DNA from: Marinilongibacter aquaticus | Lineage (GTDB): Bacteria; Bacteroidota; Bacteroidia; Cytophagales; Spirosomataceae | NCBI RefSeq assembly: GCF_020149935.1 | Contig: NZ_CP083757.1 | Span: 4,571,933-4,635,932, forward strand | DNA: 64,000 bases | Direction: 5' to 3' | Part shown: positions 8,036-16,308 of the stretch, in pieces | Layout of the letters: each line of letters begins with the position of its first letter | How positions within the stretch are numbered: position 1 is the stretch's first letter | Notes under the pieces: model-generated | Told to the model about the DNA's origin: nothing | The model's input: only the letters and a program-made list of their open reading frames with translations | Database searches by the model: none | Translations under genes and position numbers: made by a program

Positions 8036-8066
8036 CAAATTTAGTTTATTTCGTTGTCAGACCAAC
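8036..8066 (-). promoter_or_regulatory. Promoter of the NUDIX-to-DUF1569 operon
   Basis: On the minus strand a -7 element TAAATTTG (8036-8043) fully matches the Bacteroidota TAnnTTTG consensus. It is preceded after a 19-bp spacer by GTTG (8063-8066), three of four matches to the -33 TTTG. Transcription would start near 8029 and leave a leader of about 20 nt before the NUDIX ATG. No other convincing promoter was seen inside the operon. Confidence 0.6.
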
Positions 8067-8074
8067 ACATTTCT

Positions 8075-9502
8075 ATGTCAAATACCGCGGTGAAACCTTC
8101 CGATTTATTACTGAAAAAGTTTAAACATGAGCCTACAGATGGGCAGCTTCAGCTTTTCGGATTGATGGACAAGTTTCTGATGGAAAGTGAAGAAGACGAC
8201 CGTTCTGTGTTTGTTTTGAAAGGTTACGCGGGTACGGGGAAAACCACCTTTTTGAGTACGCTGATTAAGGTTTTGCCCAAATTTGGCTGGAAGTCTGTGC
8301 TGTTGGCTCCCACGGGCCGAGCGGCAAAGGTGATGTCGAACTACTCGAAACGGTCTTCGCAAACCATCCACAAGAAAATTTACAAACAAACCGAAAACAG
8401 TTATTCGGGTAATTTTGCGTTCGAACGCCAAAAAAACTTTCATTCGGGTACTTTGTTCATTGTCGATGAGGCCTCTATGATTAGCGATCAACGCGAGTTT
8501 GGAAAAGAGAGCTTACTCAAAGACTTGTTCACTTATGTTTTTGAAGGAGAAGACAACAAATTGATGTTGATTGGTGACGAAGCCCAGTTGCCTCCAGTGG
8601 GCATGAATTTAAGTCCAGCTTTGGACGCCGAGCACGTAGCCAACCAGTTTTATGCCGAAGTGATGAGCCATGAATTGTCTGATGTGACTCGCCAAGTGCA
8701 AGATTCGGGCATATTGAGCAATGCGACTTTGGTGCGGCAGGCCTTGCAAATGGAAAAACCTTCTGTCTGTTTCCAAACCAAAGGTTTCAAAGATATTTAT
8801 CGCATGAACAGCGAGCGGATTGAGGATGGTCTGAAATACGCTTACGATAAGTATGGTCAGGAAAATACCATTGTCATCACGCGTTCGAACAAAAACGCGG
8901 TGCAGTATAATCAGTATATTCGTAACCGTATTCACTATTTGGAACATGAGCTCGAAATCGGTGATTTGCTCATGGTGGTGCGAAATAACTATTCTGTGCT
9001 TACCGAAGATGCAGAAGCCAGTTTTGTGGCCAATGGTGAATTCGTAGAGGTTCGGCACATCGGTCGGGAAGAAGAAATGCATGGCTTTCGTTTTCAACAT
9101 GTCGCCTTGCAAATGGTGGATTATCCCAATGATCCAGAATTTGACACTTTGATTATTTTGGATACACTCAATTCGCATGCACCCAATTTGGGTCGGGAAG
9201 AGAGCAAAGCCCTTTACGAATCGGTGCTGAAAGACTATTATTGGGTAAAATCGAAGCGAGAGCGATCAGAATTATTGGCAAAGGATCAATATTTAAATGC
9301 CTTGCAAGTGAAATACGCCAATGCACTTACTTGTCATAAATCGCAAGGTGGGCAGTGGGATGCCGTGTTCATCGATCAAGGCTATATTCCCAATCAAGAA
9401 ATCGATCACGATTATGTACGTTGGTTGTATACGGCGGTTACCCGCGGTGTGAAAGAGGTGTTTTTGGTTAATTTTAATCCTAAATTTTTTACAGAGTCAT
9501 GA
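8075..9502 (+). CDS. RecD-like/Dda-like ATP-dependent DNA helicase (SF1B)
   Basis: A 475-residue superfamily 1 helicase, using the ATG at 8075. An in-frame TTG at 8054 would add seven residues. The motifs appear in order: Walker A VLKGYAGTGKTT (about 47-58), motif Ia LLAPTGRAAKV, Walker B LFIVDEASMI, motif III LMLIGDEAQLPPVG, and the C-terminal UvrD_C_2-type CHKSQGGQWDAVF with YVRWLYTAVTRG. This is the layout of short RecD2/Dda-type 5'-3' helicases without the RecD2 N-terminal HhH extension. It probably acts in recombination or stalled-fork processing. The stop overlaps the corA start by 4 bp (ATGA). Confidence 0.88.
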   Translation: MSNTAVKPSDLLLKKFKHEPTDGQLQLFGLMDKFLMESEEDDRSVFVLKGYAGTGKTTFLSTLIKVLPKFGWKSVLLAPTGRAAKVMSNYSKRSSQTIHKKIYKQTENSYSGNFAFERQKNFHSGTLFIVDEASMISDQREFGKESLLKDLFTYVFEGEDNKLMLIGDEAQLPPVGMNLSPALDAEHVANQFYAEVMSHELSDVTRQVQDSGILSNATLVRQALQMEKPSVCFQTKGFKDIYRMNSERIEDGLKYAYDKYGQENTIVITRSNKNAVQYNQYIRNRIHYLEHELEIGDLLMVVRNNYSVLTEDAEASFVANGEFVEVRHIGREEEMHGFRFQHVALQMVDYPNDPEFDTLIILDTLNSHAPNLGREESKALYESVLKDYYWVKSKRERSELLAKDQYLNALQVKYANALTCHKSQGGQWDAVFIDQGYIPNQEIDHDYVRWLYTAVTRGVKEVFLVNFNPKFFTES

Positions 9503-10581
9503 AGAAGAAACGGAAGAAGTTCAAGCCGATGAGCATGAAGCCGGGTTCGATTCCTGGGAGTTTGACTTATATCGGAAGGGAGGTTAAGGAAAAAACCAAA
9601 GTACATGCCTGCGTATACGATGAAACTGAAGTGAAACGCATGAATGTGCACCGTTTGGACAGTCTTGGGAATTTGGACCGCCAAGAAAAACTCACGTGGA
9701 TAGACGTAGACGGAGTGCACGATATTGCGGTTGTCGATGAGTTGGGAAAGACTTTCAATTTGCACCCTTTGTTGCTCGAAGATGTGCTCAACACCACACA
9801 AAAGCCGAAGATCGAGTTCTACGAAGAGGAAAATCAACTGTTTGTGGTGCTGAAAATGATGCATTTCGATCAGGAAAACCTCGAGGTGGATTCCGAACAA
9901 ATAAGTATGGTTTTGGGCAGGAATTTCGTGCTTTCTTTTCAAGAATTGGACGATACCGACATTTTTGAAACCATTCATGGCCGCCTGGATAACCCAGCCA
10001 GTCGAATTAGGCGATACAAATCCGACTATTTGCTTTATGCCCTAATCGACCTTATCGTCGATTATTATTTTCTGTTGATCGACCGCCTCAATGGGCATTT
10101 GGAAGATTTGGAAGAATCGGTGCTCGATGATCCGCAAACTGAGCATCAGAATAAAATTTACAGACTGAAAAAGGAAATGTCTTACATGCGGCGAAATGTG
10201 CTTCCTTTACGGGATATGATTCAGGCTTTGATTCGTGAAGATTCTGATTTGGTGGGCAAGCAAGTCAATGTCTATTTACGAGATGTGCTCGACCATGTGG
10301 TGCAGATTTTGGAGACGTTGGACGCTTGCCGCGATTTGGCCGACAACATCATGAACAATTATTATGCTTCGATCAGCAACAAAACCAACGAGGTGATGAA
10401 GACCTTGACGGTCTTTACCGTCATTTTTATGCCGCTCAGTTTCATTGCCGGTTTGTATGGCATGAATTTCGTCAACATGCCCGAATTACAGAATCCGCAC
10501 GGATACTTTTACACCTTGGGCGTAATGGCCGTCATTGCCATCAGCTTGTGGTTTTATTTCAAATGGAGAGATTTTCTTTGA
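9499..10581 (+). CDS. corA: CorA-type magnesium/cobalt transporter
   Basis: A 360-residue CorA family channel. It has an N-terminal alpha/beta cytoplasmic domain, a long helical stalk (about 200-300, rich in coiled-coil-like DLEESVLDDPQTEHQNKIYRL), and two C-terminal membrane helices. The signature YGMNF (GMN at 321-323) sits at the end of the first helix as in all CorA channels. The protein forms a homopentamer in the inner membrane and passes Mg2+ or Co2+. The basic N-terminus (KKKRKKFKP) is longer than usual. It is translationally coupled to the upstream helicase through an ATGA overlap, an association with no obvious functional reason. Confidence 0.93.
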   Translation: MKKKRKKFKPMSMKPGSIPGSLTYIGREVKEKTKVHACVYDETEVKRMNVHRLDSLGNLDRQEKLTWIDVDGVHDIAVVDELGKTFNLHPLLLEDVLNTTQKPKIEFYEEENQLFVVLKMMHFDQENLEVDSEQISMVLGRNFVLSFQELDDTDIFETIHGRLDNPASRIRRYKSDYLLYALIDLIVDYYFLLIDRLNGHLEDLEESVLDDPQTEHQNKIYRLKKEMSYMRRNVLPLRDMIQALIREDSDLVGKQVNVYLRDVLDHVVQILETLDACRDLADNIMNNYYASISNKTNEVMKTLTVFTVIFMPLSFIAGLYGMNFVNMPELQNPHGYFYTLGVMAVIAISLWFYFKWRDFL

Positions 10582-10598
10582 AATTTATCCTGAAAATA

Positions 10599-11483
10599 TC
10601 AGTTCGCTTTTTCCAAGATGTAGACAACCGAACTGGCTTTTTCGGGTTTAAATACGCTGCGTGCAAAAGAAAGGGCTCCTATGCAAAAACCTTTAGCGAG
10701 GCCCAAAGAAGAGCCTTTATATTTTTCACTCAACATCGAAACATAAAAAGAATCGAAGGGTAGGAGGTCCATTTTTTTGACACGGAATCCATACTTTTGA
10801 GCCAAGACAATGACACTCTCAGGACAAAAATGCCAGATGTGCCGAGGCACATCGTATCCCGCCCAAAAGGCGTGATAATATTGAGCATCGAAAGACATGT
10901 AATTCGGCAAAGCCAAGATTAGTTTGCCCTCGCTGTCCAGTAGATCGTAAATGGCCCTGAGGCTTTCGTGCAAGGGGTAAATATGTTCCAATACATGCCA
11001 TAAGGTGACAAAATCAAACTTTTCTTGAATACCCTTGGAAAGTAACACTTCTGGCGAATGAATATTCAATCCAAAGTTTTTGATCGCCTGATTGCGTGTA
11101 TCTTCACTGATTTCTATTCCAACGGTTTTGTAGTTCTTTTTTGCCATGTAATGCAAAAAGTGGCCTGTGCCCGTGCCAATATCGAGCAATCGTTTTCCTG
11201 AGCCCAAAGACCGGATCAGTCGATATTTTCGGCCCAACATGAATTTCCGCACTGCATGATACACGCGGTTGATTAAACCCTTTTTCGTATCTGAGTGCGA
11301 AATGTAATCTGCACTTTGGTAGTAAGGTCCCGCATCAGATTCTTTCGGTGGGTTTTGGGTGAACACCATTCCGCAGGCTTGGCATTGTGCCAAAGCAAAC
11401 ACTTCTTTTGAAATGGAGTGATCATCAACCTTTAGGAAAGCTTGAATATCGGAAGAACCACAAACTGGACAGTTTTCGTGCAT
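10599..11483 (-). CDS. Class I SAM methyltransferase with zinc ribbon
   Basis: A 294-residue protein. The N-terminus carries a four-cysteine zinc ribbon (CPVCGSS at 5-11 and CQACGMVF near 34-41), followed by a Methyltransf_23-like Rossmann domain with motif I RLLDIGTGTGHFL near 97-109 and an acidic strand TVGIEISE. This domain pair is common in Bacteroidota genes near glycosyltransferases, where it is thought to modify glycan or lipid intermediates. Here it lies 66 bp downstream of a GT2 gene on the same strand, which fits. It is convergent with corA, with a 17-bp gap. The substrate is unknown. Confidence 0.82.
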   Translation of the reverse strand: MHENCPVCGSSDIQAFLKVDDHSISKEVFALAQCQACGMVFTQNPPKESDAGPYYQSADYISHSDTKKGLINRVYHAVRKFMLGRKYRLIRSLGSGKRLLDIGTGTGHFLHYMAKKNYKTVGIEISEDTRNQAIKNFGLNIHSPEVLLSKGIQEKFDFVTLWHVLEHIYPLHESLRAIYDLLDSEGKLILALPNYMSFDAQYYHAFWAGYDVPRHIWHFCPESVIVLAQKYGFRVKKMDLLPFDSFYVSMLSEKYKGSSLGLAKGFCIGALSFARSVFKPEKASSVVYILEKAN

Positions 11484-11549
11484 GTTTCTTTTGTGAAAGA
11501 GCTTGCAAAAATAAATGAATGTGATTGGAAACCAATTGGACAGGAGGAT

Positions 11550-12542
11550 TCAATATTTTCTTCCTTTCCAATCAATTTTCCTGTTGAAAATCCAGTAAAG
11601 CAATTGTACGAGCCAAGAGAGCGGCATATAAAGTGAAAAGGCCGCAAAATGTCTACGATAACCACGTATTCGTAAAAGTTTTTCCCATCGACCGATCATA
11701 AAAAAATTTGACACAAAGGGGGCAAAAAACAAAAGCAATGCCCCAGAAAGCGAGAAAAAGGAAAGCGTGATACAAATGGGCAACCAAAGACTTTGAAGCA
11801 GGCCAAACCAAGCCAGCTGACTTCCGCTTTGTACGCCTCCCGTAATCCAGCGGTTCCGTTGTTTCAAAAAATCCTTTGGCGGTATGGTGTAGGCCAGCAC
11901 ATCGTGATTGAAATATTGGATAAAATCAAAACCTTTATCGATGATGGCTTTGTAAAGGGCATAATCTTCGACAATCGAAAAAGGGATTTTCGCATAACCG
12001 CCCGTAGCCCAATAAGCCTCTTTACTCACGGCCATGTTGTTGCCCATTCCCGTACCTTGGATATTCTTCTTTTGAAAACCGTGCATCACAAACAATACGC
12101 TCATCCATTCCATACCCTGCAAGGCGTGCATGAGCGGATCAGATCGCATACCTGTCACACCCACGGCCACACCGAGTTTGGCGTTTTGGATAAAGCCTGA
12201 AACCATGGCATTGATCCAATTTTTGGGCAAAACGATATCGGCATCCGTGAACAGGAAGTACTCGCCTTTGGCCTTTTTGCAGAGCAATTCCAATACACGG
12301 GTTTTGCCTTTCAGGTTGTCGTCGGTTTCTTTATTCGCGAGGTTGAATAGGCGACAGTTTGTACGTTTTTCGGTGAAATCACTTAAAATTTCTAAGGTAT
12401 TGTCTTCCGAATGGTCGTTGGCCAAGAGAATTTCGAAACGTTCTTTCGGATAATCGAGGCTTTCGAGGCTTCGGAGAATGTGCGGAGCATTTTGCTCTTC
12501 ATCCCGAAAAGGAATCAATATGCTGACAAAAGGAAGAATCAT
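11550..12542 (-). CDS. Membrane glycosyltransferase family 2
   Basis: A 330-residue GT2 enzyme with the GT-A nucleotide-sugar domain at the N-terminus (VSILIPFRDEE near 6-16, the DxD-type FTDADIVLP near 97) and the acceptor-side QxxRW motif as KQRNRWITGG near 234. Two to three hydrophobic segments follow (about 250-330), placing the C-terminus in the inner membrane. The QxxRW and membrane helices point to a polysaccharide- or lipid-linked glycan synthase rather than a soluble transferase. It is followed by the zinc-ribbon methyltransferase, so the two may act on the same cell-surface product. Donor and product are not predictable. Confidence 0.83.
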   Translation of the reverse strand: MILPFVSILIPFRDEEQNAPHILRSLESLDYPKERFEILLANDHSEDNTLEILSDFTEKRTNCRLFNLANKETDDNLKGKTRVLELLCKKAKGEYFLFTDADIVLPKNWINAMVSGFIQNAKLGVAVGVTGMRSDPLMHALQGMEWMSVLFVMHGFQKKNIQGTGMGNNMAVSKEAYWATGGYAKIPFSIVEDYALYKAIIDKGFDFIQYFNHDVLAYTIPPKDFLKQRNRWITGGVQSGSQLAWFGLLQSLWLPICITLSFFSLSGALLLFFAPFVSNFFMIGRWEKLLRIRGYRRHFAAFSLYMPLSWLVQLLYWIFNRKIDWKGRKY

Positions 12543-12597
12543 GCTGCAATTTAGGTCAAAAGCAATTTATACGCGACCCGAATTGCTGTCGATTTCT

Positions 12598-13299
12598 TTA
12601 TTCTGTGCAGTTATTGAATTCCATCACGTGCACCGCAAAATCATCCCAATCGCCTTTGCTGCCTATTTTTTCGAGAAGCGACGGGCAAGAAGCAAAGAGG
12701 TCGAGAAAGCCTTTTTTATAGTCTGCTTTACTGAATTTGGAAGCCGTGGTTATTTCTCCATATTGCAAATAATAACTTCTGTCAACGCCTCCAGAAGAAA
12801 TAGGGCCAAAACTGGCTTTTCCAGTTTCTATGGCGTTTGGATCGATGTACACTTTTATTTTGGAATCGAAGCCGGGATTGGCCAATTGCATCATGAGGGT
12901 TTGCGTTTCTTTTCCTGTATTTACCTCTGCATTTTCGAAAAAGCCGTAACCCTCGTTGATCAGGTCTAAATCATAATCTTTGCTCATGTTTGTGGCATTT
13001 TCTAGTTTCAACGAAAATTTGTTCAAGTCATTGACGGGCAAATACATTTCGCTTATTTCTGCGGGCATGTATTCTTTTTCCCCATCGTCGTTTTTGATCA
13101 CGACACTGGAAATGTAGTTTTTCGACCGACCGACTTTATCCACGAAACCTTCGACTTTAGAGCCATCGGCCAAAACAAGATAGGCTGTTTTCTTATGGGA
13201 AAACATTTTGAAACCGGGCAAAAAGCTTTGTGCCGCCATTTCGGAACAAACCAAAAACAATAGACTCGAAGCCAGAATAAATTGCTTAGTTTTCATCAT
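12598..13299 (-). CDS. Secreted protein of unknown function
   Basis: A 233-residue protein starting with a double ATG (13299), with a signal peptide of about residues 1-23 (ending SEMAAQ). I do not recognise the family. The mature part begins with a KKTAYLVLADGSKVEGFVDKVGR strand-turn-strand that resembles small beta-barrel modules, then a YMPAEISEMYLP segment; near the C-terminus are two cysteines (FASCPSL and EFNNC) that could form a disulfide. It is probably periplasmic and mostly beta. It lies 68 bp downstream of the membrane protein gene at 13368 and could be cotranscribed with it. Confidence 0.6.
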   Translation of the reverse strand: MMKTKQFILASSLLFLVCSEMAAQSFLPGFKMFSHKKTAYLVLADGSKVEGFVDKVGRSKNYISSVVIKNDDGEKEYMPAEISEMYLPVNDLNKFSLKLENATNMSKDYDLDLINEGYGFFENAEVNTGKETQTLMMQLANPGFDSKIKVYIDPNAIETGKASFGPISSGGVDRSYYLQYGEITTASKFSKADYKKGFLDLFASCPSLLEKIGSKGDWDDFAVHVMEFNNCTE

Positions 13300-13367
13300 T
13301 TTAGACAGGGTTGGTTTGCACGAATTTAAAGCCTAAGTTGATGAAAGCTAAGTGTTTGGCTAGCTTT

Positions 13368-14015
13368 TTATATTACGGTAGTGCTTGGTTCTTGCGGGCT
13401 GCTTTGTCTCAATTCTACATAGAATTGCGTAAAGGCTGAATAGATAATTGGGATGACCACAAAAATGCCAATCAGAAAGGCGAGTATGCCCAGAATGAAA
13501 AGGCCCATGCTCAAAAGCACCAATAGGAACAGCTTCATTTTGTGGCCGTCCATAATTTCCCAGCTTTTTTTCATGGCGTCGATTGCTGTCATGTTTTTGT
13601 TTTCGGCCAGAATGTAGAAAGTCTGCGAAAGTCCGGTGGCCATGATTATGCCGGGAATGATCAACAATACAAAGCCAATGATGATTACCACCATACACAA
13701 GAAATAGGCGATCGAATTTTGGAGGTAATTTTTCTGAAAACCTTCGAAAATATTCTCAAACCTGGCTTCTTGTCCACGGATTATTTCTAAGAAAAAGCTG
13801 CTTTGTCCCACGTACAAGGCTCCTGCGATAAACAGGATCAAGAAAGAATAGGGGCGGAAGTCCATACGGGTGTGGTCGTCGATAGACCAGCCGTAACGCT
13901 GTGCATTGGGAATTTGGATAAGCAAATTCACTAAAAAAGTGAAAGCGATGGCAATGAGCCATTTTCCGCTTAGTTTGTCGAACCCGGTTCTGATTAAGTC
14001 GATGTTGCTGCTCAT
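13368..14015 (-). CDS. DUF975/YciC-like integral membrane protein
   Basis: A 215-residue membrane protein with about five to six hydrophobic segments, including IAYFLCMVVIIIGFVLLIIPGIIM (near 109-132) and a C-terminal LFLLVLLSMGLFILGILAFLIGIFVVIPIIY stretch. The helix ending LLIIPGI followed by an ALSQTFYILAEN-type segment (here GLSQTFYILAEN), then AIDAMKKSWEIMDGHK, is typical of DUF975/YciC-type proteins, whose function is unknown. Its ATG overlaps the stop of the upstream small membrane protein gene by one base (TAATG), so the two are translated together. Confidence 0.7.
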   Translation of the reverse strand: MSSNIDLIRTGFDKLSGKWLIAIAFTFLVNLLIQIPNAQRYGWSIDDHTRMDFRPYSFLILFIAGALYVGQSSFFLEIIRGQEARFENIFEGFQKNYLQNSIAYFLCMVVIIIGFVLLIIPGIIMATGLSQTFYILAENKNMTAIDAMKKSWEIMDGHKMKLFLLVLLSMGLFILGILAFLIGIFVVIPIIYSAFTQFYVELRQSSPQEPSTTVI

Positions 14016-14488
14016 TAGGACATATGTTTAAGGTTTAGACCGTATAAAATGCAATAAATAATGCCCACTAAACCCATTCCTGCTGCGGCAGCATAGCCGA
14101 CCAATCCTTCATAAATCACAATTGGGGTAATAATCGAGGCTGCGGTACCAAGGATGTAAAGCCAGAATCCTTTTTTGTCTAAACCCCACATCAGAATTGC
14201 TCCGATGAGGGTAAGAAGAGACGAAATGCCATTGGCCAAATTCATTTTTTTGACGTTTTCCACGGTAAGGCTGTCGTGGATAGAATCAAAAACCTCTTCG
14301 ATAATATTGGCTTGTTGACCAGACTCGGCCTGATCTTCTGCCTCATCGGCCAGATCATCGAGTATTTCATTGGTTACACCAACCGCCATTTCGGCGTTGT
14401 TGTAATTGGTAATGGCATTGAAAATAGAAAACCCACTTCCTATAAATGTGGTGATACAAAGAATGGTTAGAAGGGTTGGTCTCGTCAT
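14015..14488 (-). CDS. Small integral membrane protein of unknown function
   Basis: A 157-residue protein with four predicted membrane helices: one at about 5-28, then after an acidic amphipathic stretch (DDLADEAEDQAESGQQ, near 44-59) three more between about 85 and 150. The family is not recognised. It is the first gene of a two-gene unit with the DUF975-like protein (TAATG overlap), which suggests a shared membrane role. The acidic loop between helices 1 and 2 is the only hydrophilic feature of note. Confidence 0.6.
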   Translation of the reverse strand: MTRPTLLTILCITTFIGSGFSIFNAITNYNNAEMAVGVTNEILDDLADEAEDQAESGQQANIIEEVFDSIHDSLTVENVKKMNLANGISSLLTLIGAILMWGLDKKGFWLYILGTAASIITPIVIYEGLVGYAAAAGMGLVGIIYCILYGLNLKHMS

Positions 14489-14578
14489 TTTATGGCTTTA
14501 AATCGTTTTGCGGACTGAAATAACATTATTTTGCTCTTTTATCAAAAGCAAAGCGGATAAATGGTCGCATAGCTTGAT

Positions 14579-14992
14579 TTAGTGGATCAAGTCGGCGACG
14601 GTCATTTTCTCGTAAATCTCTAAATTGGCATCACGCACTTGCCCCATTATCGGGCGTAAGGTACATTCTTCCTCGGTGCGGCAATCTTCACATTGCCCGT
14701 AGAAATTTAAGGAGACACAAAGCAATGGAGCAATGGGGCCGTCGATGATTCGCAATACTTTGGCAAAGGTGATTTCTGAAGGTGGGATTCTCAGGAAATA
14801 CCCGCCACCTTTGCCTTTCTGGCTTCTCAAGAGGCTGTTGTTGCGAAGTTCCAAGAGGATGGCTTCTAAAAACTTTTTGGGTATGTTTTCAGCTTCCGCG
14901 ATCTCCGAGATAAGCGTAGGGCAAGCGTCTTCATATTTTGCCCCGAGGTATTTCAGAGCTTTCAGGGCGTATTTGGCTTTTTTGGAAATCAT
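14579..14992 (-). CDS. Rrf2 family transcriptional regulator
   Basis: A 137-residue Rrf2 protein. An N-terminal winged helix (KYALKALKYLG..., recognition region PKKFLEAILLELRNNSLLRS near 38-57, wing KGKGGGYFL) is followed by a dimerisation helix. Four cysteines at about 92, 101, 104 and 110 lie where IscR, NsrR and RsrR coordinate an Fe-S cluster, so this regulator may sense iron-sulfur status, NO or redox state. No suf or isc genes are nearby. The gene is divergent from the RsmB-like gene with a 113-bp spacer that may hold its operator. Confidence 0.9.
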   Translation of the reverse strand: MISKKAKYALKALKYLGAKYEDACPTLISEIAEAENIPKKFLEAILLELRNNSLLRSQKGKGGGYFLRIPPSEITFAKVLRIIDGPIAPLLCVSLNFYGQCEDCRTEEECTLRPIMGQVRDANLEIYEKMTVADLIH

Positions 14993-15105
14993 ATATCGAA
15001 TCGGTGCTTCTTAGCAAAAGTAAGTATTTTTGCTTTTTAAAAGAGTGTTTTAGCGGACTGGGGACTTACCTTTGGTCCGTATTTTAATAGAATTGTTTCG
15101 AAAAT

Positions 15106-16308
15106 ATGAAAATATATCGTCCCTTGGCAGAGGGTATTGTGCAAAATTTGCTTCTCGTGTTTAATGGCAATCAGCAAGCAGATCGCGTGGTGTCGGAATC
15201 GTTAAAGAGCAACAAGAAATGGGGTTCGCGTGACCGTAATTTTGTGGCCGAGAACACATATGATATTATTCGTTGGTGGCGTTTGTTGAAGTATTCTGCG
15301 GAAATCAATGAAAGGAAAATTACCGATGAAAGCTTGTTTTGGAAAATGTTGGGGACTTGGTTTTTGATCAACGACTATTCATTGCCCGAATGGGAAGAAT
15401 TTGAAGGGCTTGATGCCGTAAAGGTGAAAAACAAGCAAAAGGAGGCTCTTGAAATAAGAAAAGTAAGAGAATCCATTCCAGATTGGTTGGATGAAATTGG
15501 TGAAAATGAAGTGCCCAATTGGGAAGCCGAGATTGGAGCTTTGAATCAGAAGGCCGAGCTGTTTATTCGTGTAAATTCTTTGAAAGTCGAAGTGGAGGCT
15601 CTTCAGGATATGCTGTTGGCCGAAGGCTTGGAAACCGAAACGGTAGAAGGGCTTCCTTGGGCTTTGAAAGTGGTGAAACGTGCCAAATTGGATCATTTAA
15701 AGGCTTATAGGAAAGGTTTTTTCGAGGTGCAAGATGCGGGTAGTCAAAGCATTGCCGAATTCTTGATGGCCACTCCCGGAATGGAGGTTGTAGATGCTTG
15801 TGCGGGAGCGGGTGGAAAGGCTTTGGCTTTGGCGGGTTTTATGGAAAACGAAGGACAGATTTTGGCTCTGGATATTCATGTCAAGAAATTGGATGAGTTG
15901 AAAAAAAGGGCCTTACGCAATGGAGTGGGTATTTTGGAGGTCGAAAAGATTGGCCAGCAAACGGTGCATAAATATCAGTCTCGTTTCGATCGGGTTTTGC
16001 TCGATGTGCCTTGCTCGGGTTTGGGCGTACTGAAAAGAAAGCCCGATACGAAATGGAAATTGAAACCGCAGTTTTTGGAAAATATCAAAGCGACTCAAGC
16101 TCAAATTTTACAGGATTACAGTCGCATGCTGAAACCCAATGGGAAACTGGTGTATGCGACTTGCAGTGTGCTACAAAGTGAAAATCAAGATCAGATTGAG
16201 CATTTTTTGGCCGAAAACCCCGATTTTATTTTGGAAGAAGAACGCTTTCTCAGTCCATCGGAAACGGGCTTTGATGGTTTTTATATGGCTAGACTCAGTA
16301 GGGCCTAG
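15106..16308 (+). CDS. RsmB/NOP2-type RNA (cytosine-C5) methyltransferase
   Basis: A 400-residue protein with an N-terminal NusB-like helical region (about 1-110) and a C-terminal RsmB/NSUN methyltransferase domain. SAM binding is marked by VVDACAGAGGKALALA near 227-242. The two catalytic cysteines of this family are in DVPCSGLGVLKR and VYATCSVLQSEN. Such enzymes make 5-methylcytosine in rRNA (RsmB makes m5C967 of 16S rRNA); the length and NusB-like part are close to RsmB, though the exact site cannot be assigned. It converges with the GH20 gene, with a 4-bp overlap of coding ends. Confidence 0.88.
   Translation: MKIYRPLAEGIVQNLLLVFNGNQQADRVVSESLKSNKKWGSRDRNFVAENTYDIIRWWRLLKYSAEINERKITDESLFWKMLGTWFLINDYSLPEWEEFEGLDAVKVKNKQKEALEIRKVRESIPDWLDEIGENEVPNWEAEIGALNQKAELFIRVNSLKVEVEALQDMLLAEGLETETVEGLPWALKVVKRAKLDHLKAYRKGFFEVQDAGSQSIAEFLMATPGMEVVDACAGAGGKALALAGFMENEGQILALDIHVKKLDELKKRALRNGVGILEVEKIGQQTVHKYQSRFDRVLLDVPCSGLGVLKRKPDTKWKLKPQFLENIKATQAQILQDYSRMLKPNGKLVYATCSVLQSENQDQIEHFLAENPDFILEEERFLSPSETGFDGFYMARLSRA

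Noticed and set aside
13335..13372. AAGCTA/TAGCTT hairpin with TTTT on the plus strand as a terminator
   Set aside because: Both flanking genes are on the minus strand and the minus side has no T tract, so no transcript would use it.
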